Part shown: piece by piece, positions 35,834 through 45,132 of the stretch | How the letters are laid out: the number at the start of each line of letters is the position of its first letter | Numbering within the stretch: position 1 is the stretch's first letter | Assembly: GCA_004020365.1 (NCBI GenBank) | Contig: SAQR01000013.1 | Span: 31,187-95,186, forward strand | DNA length: 64,000 bases | Direction: 5' to 3' | Source of the DNA: Mesorhizobium sp. | Lineage (GTDB): Bacteria > Pseudomonadota > Alphaproteobacteria > Rhizobiales > Rhizobiaceae | Position numbers and translations under genes: made by a program | Notes under the pieces: generated by a model | The model's database searches: none | What the model was told of the DNA's origin: nothing | The model's input: the letters and a program-made list of their open reading frames with translations, nothing else

Positions 35834-36505
35834 ATGACCTATCAGTTCGATTTCGGCTGGTTGATCGATTCTCTGCCGGTGCTGCTCAAGGGCATCCGGA
35901 TCACCGTGCAACTGATCCTGATCGGCGCGGTGTTCGGCGTCGCATTGGGCATCGCCTGCGCTTGGGTGCGGGCGCTGGGGCCGAAATGGCTAAAACCCGT
36001 CGTCGCAACGTATGTCGAGCTGATCCGCAACACGCCCTTCCTCATCCAGCTGTTCTTCATCTTCTTCGGCCTGCCGTCGCTTGGCATCAGGATGTCGGAA
36101 CTGACCGCCGCCAACCTTGCCATGATCGTCAATCTCGGCGCCTACAGCTGCGAGATTATCCGCGCCGGCATCCAGGCCACGCCACGCGGCCAGTTCGAGG
36201 CCGGCGCCAGCCTCGCCATGACCCCGTTCCAGACCTTCTGGCATGTGGTTCTGGTCCCGGCGCTGCAGCGCATCTGGCCTGCGCTGTCGTCGCAGATCGT
36301 CATCGTCATGCTGGGTTCGGCCGTCGTTTCGCAGATTGCCGCCGAGGATCTGACCTTCGCCGCCAACTTTATCCAGTCGCGCAATTTCAGGGCGTTCGAA
36401 ACCTACTTCGTCTCCACACTGATCTACCTGGCGCTCGCCATCCTGCTGCGCCAGCTGCTGGCCGGCCTGGGCTGGATGCTGTTCCCGAGGAAGGCGTCGC
36501 GATGA
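35834..36505 (+). CDS. Polar amino acid ABC transporter permease 1
   Basis: A 223-aa HisM/GlnP-type permease with about five helices. YVELIRNTPFLIQLFFIFFGLPSLGI and the EAA loop QFEAGASLAMTPFQTFWHVVLVPALQRIWPAL are diagnostic. It follows the binding protein by 40 bases, and precedes a second permease, with which it should form a heterodimer. Confidence 0.94.
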   Translation: MTYQFDFGWLIDSLPVLLKGIRITVQLILIGAVFGVALGIACAWVRALGPKWLKPVVATYVELIRNTPFLIQLFFIFFGLPSLGIRMSELTAANLAMIVNLGAYSCEIIRAGIQATPRGQFEAGASLAMTPFQTFWHVVLVPALQRIWPALSSQIVIVMLGSAVVSQIAAEDLTFAANFIQSRNFRAFETYFVSTLIYLALAILLRQLLAGLGWMLFPRKASR

Positions 36506-36515
36506 GACAGGCGCC

Positions 36516-37175
36516 ATGACCGAGTTCAGCTTCTGGGACATCCTGCGCAACCTGCTTCTGGCCGCCCGCTGGACCGTTGTCCTCTCGCTGGTCTCCTTCA
36601 CCGGTGGCGGCATCGTCGGTGCGGCCCTGCTATTCCTGCGCATCGGCGGCCGGCGTGGGATGCAGTTTCTGTCACGCGGCTACATCCAGCTGTTTCAGGG
36701 CACGCCGCTCCTGATGCAGCTCTTTCTCGCTTTCTTCGGTCTTGGCCTGTTCGGCATCGACGTTCCCGCGTGGCTTGCCGCCTGTGTCGCGCTCATCCTG
36801 TGGACCGCAGCCTTCCTCGCCGAAATCTGGCGCGGCTGCGTCGAGAGCATCGCCAAGGGCCAATGGGAGGCGTCCGCCAGCCTCGGCATGGGCTATCTCC
36901 AGCAGATGCGCTACGTCATCCTGCCGCAGGCGCTGAAAGTGGCGGTGCCGCCGACCGTCGGCTTCTCGGTGCAAGTGGTGAAGGGCACCGCGCTCACCTC
37001 GATCATCGGCTTCGTCGAACTGTCGAAGGCCGGTTCGATCGTCACCAACGCCACGTTCCAGCCGTTCACCGTCTATGGCCTGGTCGCGCTCATCTACTTT
37101 GCTTTGTGCTGGCCGCTGTCGAAATCCAGCCAGCTCCTGGAAAGGAAGCTCAATGTCGCTCATCGCAATCACTGA
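36516..37175 (+). CDS. Polar amino acid ABC transporter permease 2
   Basis: A 219-aa permease with about five helices. YIQLFQGTPLLMQLFLAFFGLGLFGI and the EAA loop QWEASASLGMGYLQQMRYVILPQALKVAVPPTVGF identify it. It starts ten bases after permease 1. Its 3' end overlaps the ATPase gene by 23 bases, so the four genes are one transcript. Confidence 0.94.
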   Translation: MTEFSFWDILRNLLLAARWTVVLSLVSFTGGGIVGAALLFLRIGGRRGMQFLSRGYIQLFQGTPLLMQLFLAFFGLGLFGIDVPAWLAACVALILWTAAFLAEIWRGCVESIAKGQWEASASLGMGYLQQMRYVILPQALKVAVPPTVGFSVQVVKGTALTSIIGFVELSKAGSIVTNATFQPFTVYGLVALIYFALCWPLSKSSQLLERKLNVAHRNH

Positions 37176-37878
37176 GGTGAAGAAGCGCTTCGGCGACAAC
37201 GAGGTCCTGAAGGGGATTTCCATCGACATCGCGCCGGGCGAGGTCGTCGCCATCATCGGCAAGAGCGGTTCGGGCAAGTCGACGCTGCTGCGCTGCATCA
37301 ACGGGCTGGAGACCATCGATGAAGGCTCGATCGTCGTCGCCGGCGCCCAGTTCCTGCCCGATGAGGTGCATCTCAAGGCGCTGCGCCTGAAGGTCGGCAT
37401 GATTTTTCAGCAATTCAACCTGTTCCCGCATCTCACCGCCGGCGGCAATGTCATGTTGTCGCAGATGGTGGTGAAGAAGACGCCGAAGAAGGACGCCGAA
37501 GCGGTCGCGCGAAAAATGCTCGACCGCGTCGGTCTCGCCCACAAGTTCGATGCGTTGCCGGACGAATTGTCCGGCGGCCAGCAGCAGCGCGTGGCGATCG
37601 CCCGGGCGCTCGCCATGCAGCCCATCGCGCTGCTATGCGACGAGATCACCTCGGCGCTCGATCCCGAACTCGTCGCCGAAGTGCTGGCCGTCGTCAAGGA
37701 ATTGGCGGCGGAAGGCATGACGCTGGTGATGGTCACCCACGAGATGCGCTTTGCCCGCGACGTCTGCTCGCGCGTCGTCTTCATGCATCAAGGCCGCGTC
37801 CACGAGATCGGCGCCCCCGAGGAGGTTTTTTCCAATCCCAGGACGCCGGAGCTCCGGCAGTTTCTGGGCGTGCAATAG
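37153..37878 (+). CDS. Polar amino acid ABC transporter ATP-binding protein (GlnQ/HisP type)
   Basis: A 241-aa ATPase. Walker A GKSGSGKSTLLRCINGLE, Q-loop FQQFNLFPHLT, signature ELSGGQQQRVAIARAL, Walker B ALLCDEITSALDPE (Cys-Asp-Glu) and switch VTHEMRFARDV. The start at 37153 has GGAAG upstream and overlaps the previous gene. It energises the binding-protein-dependent uptake of this operon. Confidence 0.95.
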   Translation: MSLIAITEVKKRFGDNEVLKGISIDIAPGEVVAIIGKSGSGKSTLLRCINGLETIDEGSIVVAGAQFLPDEVHLKALRLKVGMIFQQFNLFPHLTAGGNVMLSQMVVKKTPKKDAEAVARKMLDRVGLAHKFDALPDELSGGQQQRVAIARALAMQPIALLCDEITSALDPELVAEVLAVVKELAAEGMTLVMVTHEMRFARDVCSRVVFMHQGRVHEIGAPEEVFSNPRTPELRQFLGVQ

Positions 37879-37895
37879 CGGGCATTGTTGCCCGC
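37878..37895 (+). terminator. Short hairpin at the end of the amino acid ABC operon
   Basis: GCGGGCA, loop TTGT, TGCCCGC: a perfect seven-base-pair stem that starts at the last base of the stop codon. No T tract follows, so it may be a 3'-end stabiliser or weak terminator. Confidence 0.45.
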
Positions 37896-37960
37896 GCGCT
37901 CGCTGAAGCAGCGGACGCCGAGGGAGGATCGCTGCAGATCGTTTTTTATCCTGAGCCGCA

Positions 37961-38701
37961 TCAGCTCTTGTTGCCGGCCAGCACCAGCACCGGCTTGTCG
38001 CTGTAGAGGTCCGGGAATAGCGTTTTCAAATTCTCGACCTTGGGCAGATCGTTGTAGACGATGTAGGGATAGGTCGGGTTCAGCGTCAAAAAGTCCTGGT
38101 GGTAATCCTCGGCCGGATAGAATTTTTTCCCCGTCTCCAGCGTGGTCACGATCGGCTCCGGAAACACCTTGGCCTTGTCGAGCTGGGCGATATAGCTCTC
38201 GGCGATCTTCTTCTGCGCGTCGCTTTCGACAAAGATCGTCGAACGGTATTGGGGGCCGCGGTCCGGACCCTGGTAGTTCAGCTGCGTCGGGTTGTGCGCG
38301 ACCGAGAAATACACCTGCAGCAACTGGCCGTAAGTCACTTTGGACGGCTCGTAGATGATCTCGACGGCCTCGGCATGCCCGGTCCGGCCGGTGCCGACCG
38401 TCTCGTAGACGGCGGTGTCCTTGTCGCCGCCGGCATACCCGGAGACGGCGCTGGTCACGCCCTTGACGTGCTGGAACACGCCTTGCACGCCCCAGAAGCA
38501 GCCGCCGGCGAAGATCGCCCTGGCGGTGCCGGCGGCGGGTTTTTCGTCCACCGCCGGTGGCGGGATCACCACCGCCGCCTCGGCCGAGATCGCCGGCGTC
38601 TGCCACAAGGCGGCGCCGGCCGCCGCGAGCATCAGCGCCGCAAGCGCGCCCCAGGCGAATTTGGTCAATGGTTTCGCGGCGGTTTTTTCGATGCCGGTCA
38701 T
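37961..38701 (-). CDS. msrA: Exported/membrane-anchored peptide methionine sulfoxide reductase MsrA
   Basis: A 246-aa protein. An N-terminal hydrophobic segment ([20 protein letters not shown]) acts as a signal anchor or signal peptide, placing the enzyme in the periplasm. The catalytic motif [12 protein letters not shown] (nucleophile Cys) and the MsrA segments [39 protein letters not shown] and AEDYHQDFL are all intact. It reduces S-methionine sulfoxide in proteins. I prefer the ATG at 38701 with GGAG six bases upstream over 38713. A methionine-rich exported protein is encoded just upstream on the same strand. Confidence 0.95.
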   Translation of the reverse strand: MTGIEKTAAKPLTKFAWGALAALMLAAAGAALWQTPAISAEAAVVIPPPAVDEKPAAGTARAIFAGGCFWGVQGVFQHVKGVTSAVSGYAGGDKDTAVYETVGTGRTGHAEAVEIIYEPSKVTYGQLLQVYFSVAHNPTQLNYQGPDRGPQYRSTIFVESDAQKKIAESYIAQLDKAKVFPEPIVTTLETGKKFYPAEDYHQDFLTLNPTYPYIVYNDLPKVENLKTLFPDLYSDKPVLVLAGNKS

Positions 38702-38800
38702 TCTGATCTCCATGCAAGAGTTTTCGACTATACGACAGATCGGTCCGTCGCGGTCTCACATTGCCGTGCGGGCGTCGGTCGGACCCCGTCCGGACGCGGC

Positions 38801-39079
38801 CTACTTGGCCGTCCCCATTGCGTCGCAGGCCTTGGTCGCCTCGTTCTTCTTCATCGCGTCGGTTTTCATGGCAGCCTTGTCCATGCAGTCCTTCAGCTTT
38901 TCGGCCGCCATCGGATCCGCGGGCTTCATCGCGTCGGTCGCCGGCTTCATGGCGTTGGTCGCCATCGCATTGGCCGGCTTCATCGCATCTTCGGCGCGCG
39001 CAGTACCGCCGGCAACAAGCGCCGTCGAGCAAAGCGCGAAGGCAAGTGCCGGCAAGGTCAGGCGGGTGAAGTTGGTCAT
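38801..39079 (-). CDS. Methionine-rich exported repeat protein (MKPA/MxKDx-like), 92 aa
   Basis: A signal peptide ([23 protein letters not shown], residues 6-28) is followed by a mature part of about 64 residues with nine methionines. These come in a repeat of the AMKPA type ([23 protein letters not shown]), and then in KxxAM units. Two Cys lie in the second half. It resembles the small MxKDx pentapeptide-repeat proteins of proteobacteria. The ATG at 39079 is chosen for its signal peptide. It lies 99 bases upstream of exported msrA on the same strand. I infer a methionine-sulfoxide sink that MsrA repairs; metal binding (copper) is an alternative. Confidence 0.75.
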   Translation of the reverse strand: MTNFTRLTLPALAFALCSTALVAGGTARAEDAMKPANAMATNAMKPATDAMKPADPMAAEKLKDCMDKAAMKTDAMKKNEATKACDAMGTAK

Positions 39080-39229
39080 GATGGTCTCCCAGAGTTGGTG
39101 GCGCGCCGGAATGGCGATCACATCAGCTCTTCGCCGTTGCCTGGGCCCTCGTTACAGCCATCACCGCTTCGTGATCGCCCACCGCCCGGCGGCTTGCCCG
39201 GGCAAGCTGCCCCTGCTAAAGCGCCCGAC

Positions 39230-41035
39230 ATGACCACGCCCATCAAGAACATCCGCAATTTCTCCATCGTCGCCCATATCGACCATGGCAAATCCACGCT
39301 TGCCGACCGGCTGATCCAGCTGACCGGCGGGCTGGAGCTGCGCGACATGAAGGAACAGGTGCTGGACTCGATGGATATCGAGCGCGAGCGCGGCATCACC
39401 ATCAAGGCGCAGACCGTGCGGCTGAAATACCACGCCAACAACGGCGAGGATTATATCCTCAATCTGATCGACACGCCCGGCCATGTCGACTTCGCTTATG
39501 AAGTGTCGCGGTCGCTGGCCGCCTGCGAGGGCTCGCTACTGGTCGTCGATGCCAGCCAGGGCGTCGAGGCGCAGACGCTGGCCAATGTCTACCAGGCAAT
39601 CGACAACAACCACGAGATCGTCGTGGTGCTGAACAAGGTCGACCTGCCGGCCGCTGAGCCCGAGCGCATCCGCGAGCAGGTCGAGGAGGTGATCGGCATC
39701 GATGCCTCCAATGCCGTGCTGATCTCGGCCAAGACCGGGCTCGGCATTCCCGATGTGCTGGAGGCGATCGTCAACGATTTGCCGCCGCCGCGCGAGGGCG
39801 ACATTGCTGCCCCGCTGAAGGCGATGCTGGTCGACAGCTGGTACGACGCTTATCTCGGCGTCATCGTGCTGGTCCGCGTCATCGACGGCGTGCTGAAGAA
39901 GGGCCAGACCATTCGCATGATGGGCACCGGTGCAAAATACCTGGTCGAGCGCACCGGCGTCTTCACCCCGGCCCGCATCAATGTCGACGAGCTCGGCCCC
40001 GGCGAGTTTGGCTTCTTCACCGGCTCGATCAAGGAAGTCGCCGACACCCGCGTCGGCGACACCATCACCGAGGACAAGCGCCAGACGGCCCAGGCCCTGC
40101 CCGGCTTCAAGCCGGCGCAGCCGGTGGTGTTCTGCGGCCTGTTCCCGGTCGACGCCGCCGATTTCGAGGATCTGCGCGCCGCGGTCGGCAAGCTGCGCCT
40201 CAACGACGCTTCTTTCTCCTTTGAAATGGAAACCAGCGCCGCGCTCGGTTTCGGCTATCGCTGCGGGTTCCTCGGCTTGCTGCATCTGGAAATCATCCAG
40301 GAGCGGCTGGAGCGCGAGTTCAACCTCGACCTCATCGCCACGGCGCCGTCGGTCGTCTACCGGCTGCTGTTGAACGACGGCACGACCAAGGAATTGCACA
40401 ACCCCGCCGACATGCCTGATGTGGTCAAGATATCGGCCATCGAGGAGCCGTGGATCCGCGCCACCATCCTGACGCCGGACGAGTATCTCGGCGGCATCCT
40501 AAAACTCTGCCAGGACCGGCGCGGCATCCAGGCCGACCTGTCCTATGTCGGCAAGCGCGCCATGCTCACCTACGACCTGCCGCTCAACGAGGTCGTCTTC
40601 GACTTTTACGACCGGCTGAAGTCGATCTCCAAGGGCTACGCCTCCTTCGACTATCATTTGACCGACTATCGCGAGGGCGACCTGGTTAAAATGTCGATCC
40701 TGGTCAATGAGGAGCCGGTCGACGCGCTGTCGATGCTGGTCCACCGCACGGCGGCGGAAAAGCGTGGCCGGCTGATGTGCGAGAAGCTGAAGGAGCTGAT
40801 CCCGCACCATCTGTTCAAGATCCCGATCCAGGCGGCGATCGGCGGCAAGGTCATCGCCCGCGAAACCATCTCGGCGCTGCGCAAGGACGTCACCGCCAAA
40901 TGCTACGGCGGCGACGTCTCGCGCAAGCGCAAGCTGCTCGACAAGCAGAAAGAGGGCAAGAAGCGGATGCGCCAGTTCGGCAAGGTGGATATCCCGCAGG
41001 AGGCGTTTATCCAGGCGCTGAAGATGGGGGATTGA
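39230..41035 (+). CDS. lepA: Elongation factor 4 (back-translocating GTPase LepA)
   Basis: A 601-aa GTPase, full length for the family. G1 is AHIDHGKST (15-23), G2 RGITI, G3 DTPGHVDF, G4 NKVDLP, and the C-terminal LepA-specific domain ends with [26 protein letters not shown]. It binds stalled ribosomes and promotes back-translocation. The ATG at 39230 begins the conserved [16 protein letters not shown]. The much longer upstream open frame is antisense to msrA and is not coding. Confidence 0.98.
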   Translation: MTTPIKNIRNFSIVAHIDHGKSTLADRLIQLTGGLELRDMKEQVLDSMDIERERGITIKAQTVRLKYHANNGEDYILNLIDTPGHVDFAYEVSRSLAACEGSLLVVDASQGVEAQTLANVYQAIDNNHEIVVVLNKVDLPAAEPERIREQVEEVIGIDASNAVLISAKTGLGIPDVLEAIVNDLPPPREGDIAAPLKAMLVDSWYDAYLGVIVLVRVIDGVLKKGQTIRMMGTGAKYLVERTGVFTPARINVDELGPGEFGFFTGSIKEVADTRVGDTITEDKRQTAQALPGFKPAQPVVFCGLFPVDAADFEDLRAAVGKLRLNDASFSFEMETSAALGFGYRCGFLGLLHLEIIQERLEREFNLDLIATAPSVVYRLLLNDGTTKELHNPADMPDVVKISAIEEPWIRATILTPDEYLGGILKLCQDRRGIQADLSYVGKRAMLTYDLPLNEVVFDFYDRLKSISKGYASFDYHLTDYREGDLVKMSILVNEEPVDALSMLVHRTAAEKRGRLMCEKLKELIPHHLFKIPIQAAIGGKVIARETISALRKDVTAKCYGGDVSRKRKLLDKQKEGKKRMRQFGKVDIPQEAFIQALKMGD

Positions 41036-41057
41036 GCGGGGCAGCGCCCGCTTAATC
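41030..41057 (+). terminator. Hairpin overlapping the lepA stop codon
   Basis: GATT plus AGCGGG pair with CCCGCT plus AATC around a GCAGCG loop, with one mismatched pair. No T tract follows, so this is only a candidate terminator. Confidence 0.4.
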
Positions 41058-41146
41058 TCAAAGAATAGGGGCCGGAGGCCACGAAAGCCAACGATTGGAG
41101 AACGTCCCTTCCTGAAGTATCCTTGGGCTTGGAAGGGAGCTCTCAC

Positions 41147-41671
41147 ATGCGTTCCGCAAGCCCTGCGATCTCCGATATCGTCGCCGCAATCGGCTTGGCG
41201 ATCGGTGGCGCTTTCGGCCTTGCCGGCACCTTCGTGGAGAGCGCCGAGCTTCGCGAAACACTCTGGACCATCGACGGCGTGGCACTCGTGGTGGCAGCCG
41301 CTCTGTTGACGATGAAATATCAGCGGCAAGGCAACGACGGCGTGGCGGCCGGATTTCTGACCTTCCTCGCCGGCGAGAGCCTGCTGCTATCAGGCAATGC
41401 GGCGGGCCTCCAGGCCAGCGTTCCCTCCTATCTCGGCGGCATCTCGCTTTGGGCGGCAGCACTGGTCATGATCAGCGCGCCGAAAACCTTCGCTTTGTGG
41501 ATGCGCCTGACGGCGTTGGTGGCCGCCGTGCTGTTCGTTGTGTCGGCAGGTCTGATACTCTGGGGCACCCCGTTGCTGCCAACCTCGGCGCCCTTGCCTG
41601 CCGCGGGATATTCGTTTCTGGTCGTCACATTCATCGGCTGGATCTGGACCCTGCTCAAACCCGAACGGTGA
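41147..41671 (+). CDS. Hypothetical membrane protein, about five to six helices
   Basis: A 174-aa, strongly hydrophobic protein. Helices are visible around 11-31, 45-60, 72-90, 101-115, 120-140 and 150-168. It contains no motif I recognise. GGAAGGGAG precedes the ATG at 41147. It starts 111 bases after lepA, and the next gene starts 11 bases after its stop, so the two unknowns are probably an operon. Confidence 0.75.
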   Translation: MRSASPAISDIVAAIGLAIGGAFGLAGTFVESAELRETLWTIDGVALVVAAALLTMKYQRQGNDGVAAGFLTFLAGESLLLSGNAAGLQASVPSYLGGISLWAAALVMISAPKTFALWMRLTALVAAVLFVVSAGLILWGTPLLPTSAPLPAAGYSFLVVTFIGWIWTLLKPER

Positions 41672-41682
41672 GCGGGCAGCCC

Positions 41683-42192
41683 ATGCCCGAGCCGCTCGAA
41701 ATCCGCAACAGCCTCACCGGAAAAATCTTTCCAGCGCTCGGGCCGTTCCTGGTAGCGGCGATCTTCGGCTTCTTCGCGCTGAAGGGGCTCGCGTCGGGCG
41801 CTCCGGGCCAAGGGCTATTCCTGGTGGTGGTGCTGGCGCTTGGCTGCCTGGGGCTTGGTCTGTTCCTGGCGCGCGGCGCGTTCGACACCGGCGTCCAGGT
41901 GGTGCTCGACGCCAGCGGCTTTCGTGACCGGCGCGGCGGCGATGTGCTGGTGCCCTGGGAGAAGGTGCGCAGCGCGCACCTCACCTCCGGCAACGGCGCG
42001 GCGATGATCAGCTTCGAACTGACCGAGCCGCCTTCCGATGCGATCAGATATGCGCCGGCCAATGCGCTCGGCCTGTTGCTGCCCTTCGGCAAGAACATCG
42101 TCCATATGGAGATCTCCTCGCTCGACATCACCGGCGCCGACTTGATCGCGGCGATCCGGCGGCTCGCGCCGCATGTGGCGGTGTTGAGATAG
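41683..42192 (+). CDS. Small membrane protein with a C-terminal PH-like domain (STM3941-like)
   Basis: A 169-aa protein. Two N-terminal helices (about 18-36, 44-62) are followed by a soluble domain: VVLDASGFRDRRGGDVLVPWEKVRSAHL, then HMEISSLDITGADLIAAIRRL. The pattern of two helices, then a PH-like beta domain ending in an amphipathic helix, resembles the STM3941/YdbT-type families. It starts 11 bases after the previous membrane protein gene, with GGGC-type weak RBS. Function unknown. Confidence 0.75.
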   Translation: MPEPLEIRNSLTGKIFPALGPFLVAAIFGFFALKGLASGAPGQGLFLVVVLALGCLGLGLFLARGAFDTGVQVVLDASGFRDRRGGDVLVPWEKVRSAHLTSGNGAAMISFELTEPPSDAIRYAPANALGLLLPFGKNIVHMEISSLDITGADLIAAIRRLAPHVAVLR

Positions 42193-42197
42193 GCGCT

Positions 42198-42349
42198 CCC
42201 CCTTCTCCTCCTTTGTTTGGACTGGGGACATCGCGAACAGGTGTGCGAGGACATCGCGAACAGTTTTGCGCGTTGGGCGCGAGGGGGTCCGGATGCCGTT
42301 CAAGGACAGAAGCGCGATGTCCCCCAGACCAAACAAAGGGGGAGAAGGG
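42198..42349. repeat. Large imperfect inverted repeat with internal direct repeats
   Basis: The left arm contains CTCCTTTGTTTGG and TGGGGACATCGCG (42207-42235), the right CGCGATGTCCCCCA and CCAAACAAAGGGGGAG (42313-42344), nearly perfect over about 37 bases. In the loop GACATCGCGAACAG occurs twice, 21 bases apart. It directly follows the STM3941-like gene and could fold into a very stable hairpin. Confidence 0.75.
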
Positions 42350-42463
42350 ACTGTCGCACCTTTCGCCAGGCGAAGACTGCCGCCACCCCTTCCACCCGCC
42401 CCGCCGCCATGGCATGGTTCCTCTCTCGGCTGGGCAGGCCGTTTCATTCCCGGGGGGATCATC

Positions 42464-42838
42464 ATGTTGTCTTACACTTTCGCGCGGCGCATCGCCGTCG
42501 CGCTCTGTCTTGCCGCATTGTTCGCGCCGGCGGCGCATGCAGGCGATGTCACTTTCGCGATCAAGAACAGCCATCCCAACGCCATGCGCGTCGAGCTCTA
42601 CAGCCAGGACCGCGACTATGTCTGGCCGGGCGACGATCAGGACTATTACCTCAGCGACGGCGAGACCAAGTCGATCCCGCTGTCCTGCGATGACGGTGAA
42701 TCGATTTGCTACGGCGCCTGGGTCGACGGCGACGAGGGCACCTATTGGGGCGTCGGCCCCGGCAACACCGAAAAATGCGACGATTGCTGCTACACTTGCA
42801 GCGGTGGCGAGACCGAGGAGATCGATTTGGTGCCGTGA
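42464..42838 (+). CDS. Secreted acidic, cysteine-rich small protein
   Basis: A 124-aa protein with a clear signal peptide (RRIAVALCLAALFAPAAHA, cleavage near residue 25). The mature part of about 99 residues is acidic, and begins GDVTFAIKNSHPNAMRVELYSQDRDYVWPG. Six Cys lie in the last 60 residues, arranged SCDDGESICYG and later CDDCCYTC, so disulfides are likely. The first half suggests a small beta-sandwich. GGGGGGAT precedes the ATG. No family is recognised. Confidence 0.75.
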   Translation: MLSYTFARRIAVALCLAALFAPAAHAGDVTFAIKNSHPNAMRVELYSQDRDYVWPGDDQDYYLSDGETKSIPLSCDDGESICYGAWVDGDEGTYWGVGPGNTEKCDDCCYTCSGGETEEIDLVP

Positions 42839-42844
42839 GCGGGG

Positions 42845-43006
42845 AATCTCCCGCCTCGAGGCCCCTCGAGGGGGAGATGTCGCCAAAGGCGACAGAGGGG
42901 GTCGGTACGTCCTGACGCGACTCGATCGCGGACAGAGGATGCCGGCGCTCCACGTGAGACGACCCCCTCTGGCCTGCCGGCCATCTCCCCCTCAAGGGGG
43001 GAGATT
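42845..43006. repeat. Mesorhizobium-type palindromic element, copy A (before hyuA)
   Basis: The left arm includes CTCGAGGGGGAGATGTCGCC and AAGGCGACAGAGGGGGTCG, the right CGACCCCCTCTGGCCTGCCG and CATCTCCCCCTCAAGG. The arms are inverted copies around a variable core, and the outer bases AATCTCCC/GGGAGATT also pair. A second copy lies at 45133-45288, in the same orientation, just after hyuA. Confidence 0.8.
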
Positions 43007-43104
43007 ACGCGCCCTTGGCCCAGCGCTCGCGGCTTTATCGGCCGGGCCATATCGGCTAAGGGCTTCACAGCAAAAACCTCGCCGCCCCGGACCGCTGCTA
43101 AAAT

Positions 43105-45126
43105 ATGACCGCCAAGCCATCCCCCCTGTTCCTCGGCATCGACACCGGCGGCACCTACACCGACGCCGTGCTGTGGTCGGAAGTTGGCGGCCCTAACGGC
43201 AAAGTGCTGGCCAAGGCCAAGGCACTGACCACCCGCCACGATCTCGCGGTCGGCATTTCTGGCGCCGTCGACGCGGTGCTGCAGAAAGCCGGCACCAACC
43301 CTGCAGCGATAAAACTGGTGTCGATGTCGACGACGCTTGCCACCAACGCGCTGGTCGAGGGCCAGGGCGGCCGCGTGGCGCTGGTGATGATCGGCTTTTC
43401 CGAAGGCGATCTGGCCCGCGACGGGCTGAAGGCGGCACTCGGCACCGACCCTGTGCTGTTCTGCCCCGGCGGCCATGATGTCCACGGCAACGCGGCAAAA
43501 CTCGACCTGTCCGGGCTGGAGGCCGCGCTACCGGAATTGGGCGCTTCGGTGTCCGGCTTTGCCGTCTGCGCCTATTTCGCCACCCGCAACCCGGCGCACG
43601 AGCTAAGCGCGCGGAACCTGATCCGCGACCTAACCGGCCTGCCGGTCACCGCCAGCCACGAGCTGTCGGCCAAGCTCGGGGGCCCGCGCCGGGCGCTGAC
43701 GACGCTGCTCAACGCCAGGTTGATTTCGATGATCGACCGGCTGGTCGCGGCGACCGAAGGTTTTCTCGCCGCGCGCGGCATTGCCGCCCCGCTGATGGTG
43801 GTGCGCGGCGACGGCGCCCTGGTCTCGGCCGCTTTTGCGCGCCAGCGGCCGATCGAGACGATCCTCTCCGGCCCGGCCGCCAGCCTTGTCGGCGCCCGCC
43901 ACATGACCGGCCTCGACGATGCTGTCGTCTCCGACATCGGCGGCACCACCACCGACGTCGCTGTGCTCGACGGGGGCCGCCCCAGGCTCGATCCGGAAGG
44001 CGCCACGGTCGGCGGCTTCCGCACCATGGTCGAGGCGGTGGCCATGCGCACCTTTGGGCTCGGCGGCGATTCCGAAGTGACGCTGGAGGACGGCGCGCTC
44101 AACCCAAGAATCCTGCTCGGACCGCGCCGCCTGGTGCCGCTGGCACTGGCCGGCATGATGCATGGCGAAGCGGTGACCGTCGAACTGGAACGCCAGATCC
44201 GCACAGCCAACCCCAGCCGCATGGATGGCCGGCTGGCGGTCAGGACTGGCGTGCCGGAGCGGCTGGCTGCCGGCCTGACCGGCGCCGAGGCCAAGCTTTA
44301 TGAGCTGATCGGCTCGACCCCGCTCGCCGTCGACAGGCTTTTAACATCAAACGCCCAGAACGCCACCTTGAACCGATTGGTGTCGCGCGGGCTGGTGCAT
44401 GTCGCCGGCTTCACGCCGTCGGACGCCGCCCATGTGCTGGGCAAGCAGGCCAATTGGGATGCCGCCACGGCTCGGCTCGGTGCCGAGCTGTTCGCCCGCA
44501 AGCGCGACGGCCGCGGGCAGGCGATCGGCGCCTCGCCGGAGGCGATCTCGGAACGGGTGCTGACCGCGCTGACCCGGCTGTCGGCGGAAGTCATCCTCGA
44601 AACCGCCTTTGCCGAGGACGGGCTGGATGGAGCGGCGACCGTGGCGCACGCGCTGGTCCAGCGCGCTGTCGATTCCCATCCCGGCATCGCACGGCTGAGT
44701 GTCGCGCTCGACCGCCCCGTCATCGGCCTCGGCGCCTCGGCGCCGCTGCATTATGCCGGGCTGCCGCCGCTGGTCGGCCATGACTGCGTGGTGCCCGAAG
44801 ATACCGATGTCGCCAATGCGCTCGGCGCCGTCGTCGGCCAGGTCAGGGTTTCGGCGGAGGCGCGCGTCAGCCAGCCCAAGGAAGGGCTGTTTCGAGTCGC
44901 CTCGGGCGAAAGCGTGCGCGATTTCAATGACGAGGCGGCGGCGATCGCCGCGGCGGAAACCGATGTACGGACAATCGCCGCCGGGCGGGCAAAGGACGCT
45001 GGGACCGACAGCGCCGAAATCGAGATCGCCAGCGAATTCCGCGTCTCGACCGTCGAGGGCCAGCGCATGTTCATCGAGGCGCATGTCGTGGCGGTGGCGT
45101 CAGGAAGGCCAAGGATTGCGGTGTGA
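43105..45126 (+). CDS. Hydantoinase/5-oxoprolinase family subunit A (HyuA-like)
   Basis: A 673-aa ATPase-fold protein. The N-terminal domain opens LFLGIDTGGTYTDAVLW and the central domain has VVSDIGGTTTDVAVLDGG, the two actin-like phosphate-binding motifs. Such subunits hydrolyse hydantoins, 5-oxoproline or related cyclic amides using ATP, usually with a HyuB partner encoded next to them. No HyuB gene is present on either side. The gene is bracketed by two copies of the same palindromic element. The ATG at 43105 has no strong RBS. Confidence 0.9.
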   Translation: MTAKPSPLFLGIDTGGTYTDAVLWSEVGGPNGKVLAKAKALTTRHDLAVGISGAVDAVLQKAGTNPAAIKLVSMSTTLATNALVEGQGGRVALVMIGFSEGDLARDGLKAALGTDPVLFCPGGHDVHGNAAKLDLSGLEAALPELGASVSGFAVCAYFATRNPAHELSARNLIRDLTGLPVTASHELSAKLGGPRRALTTLLNARLISMIDRLVAATEGFLAARGIAAPLMVVRGDGALVSAAFARQRPIETILSGPAASLVGARHMTGLDDAVVSDIGGTTTDVAVLDGGRPRLDPEGATVGGFRTMVEAVAMRTFGLGGDSEVTLEDGALNPRILLGPRRLVPLALAGMMHGEAVTVELERQIRTANPSRMDGRLAVRTGVPERLAAGLTGAEAKLYELIGSTPLAVDRLLTSNAQNATLNRLVSRGLVHVAGFTPSDAAHVLGKQANWDAATARLGAELFARKRDGRGQAIGASPEAISERVLTALTRLSAEVILETAFAEDGLDGAATVAHALVQRAVDSHPGIARLSVALDRPVIGLGASAPLHYAGLPPLVGHDCVVPEDTDVANALGAVVGQVRVSAEARVSQPKEGLFRVASGESVRDFNDEAAAIAAAETDVRTIAAGRAKDAGTDSAEIEIASEFRVSTVEGQRMFIEAHVVAVASGRPRIAV

Positions 45127-45132
45127 GCGCGT

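Noticed and set aside
37936-37947. T-rich run as an intrinsic terminator after the amino acid ABC operon
   Set aside because: The preceding sequence has only a four-base GATC pairing, too weak for a terminator stem. The hairpin at 37878 is better.
38801-39079. Repeated units as a CRISPR-like or minisatellite array
   Set aside because: The repetition comes from the AMKPA protein repeat in a frame with a signal peptide. There are no uniform spacers.
38099-39229. Long 5' extension of lepA in frame
   Set aside because: It would add 377 codons antisense to msrA and the Met-rich gene. The conserved LepA start is at 39230.
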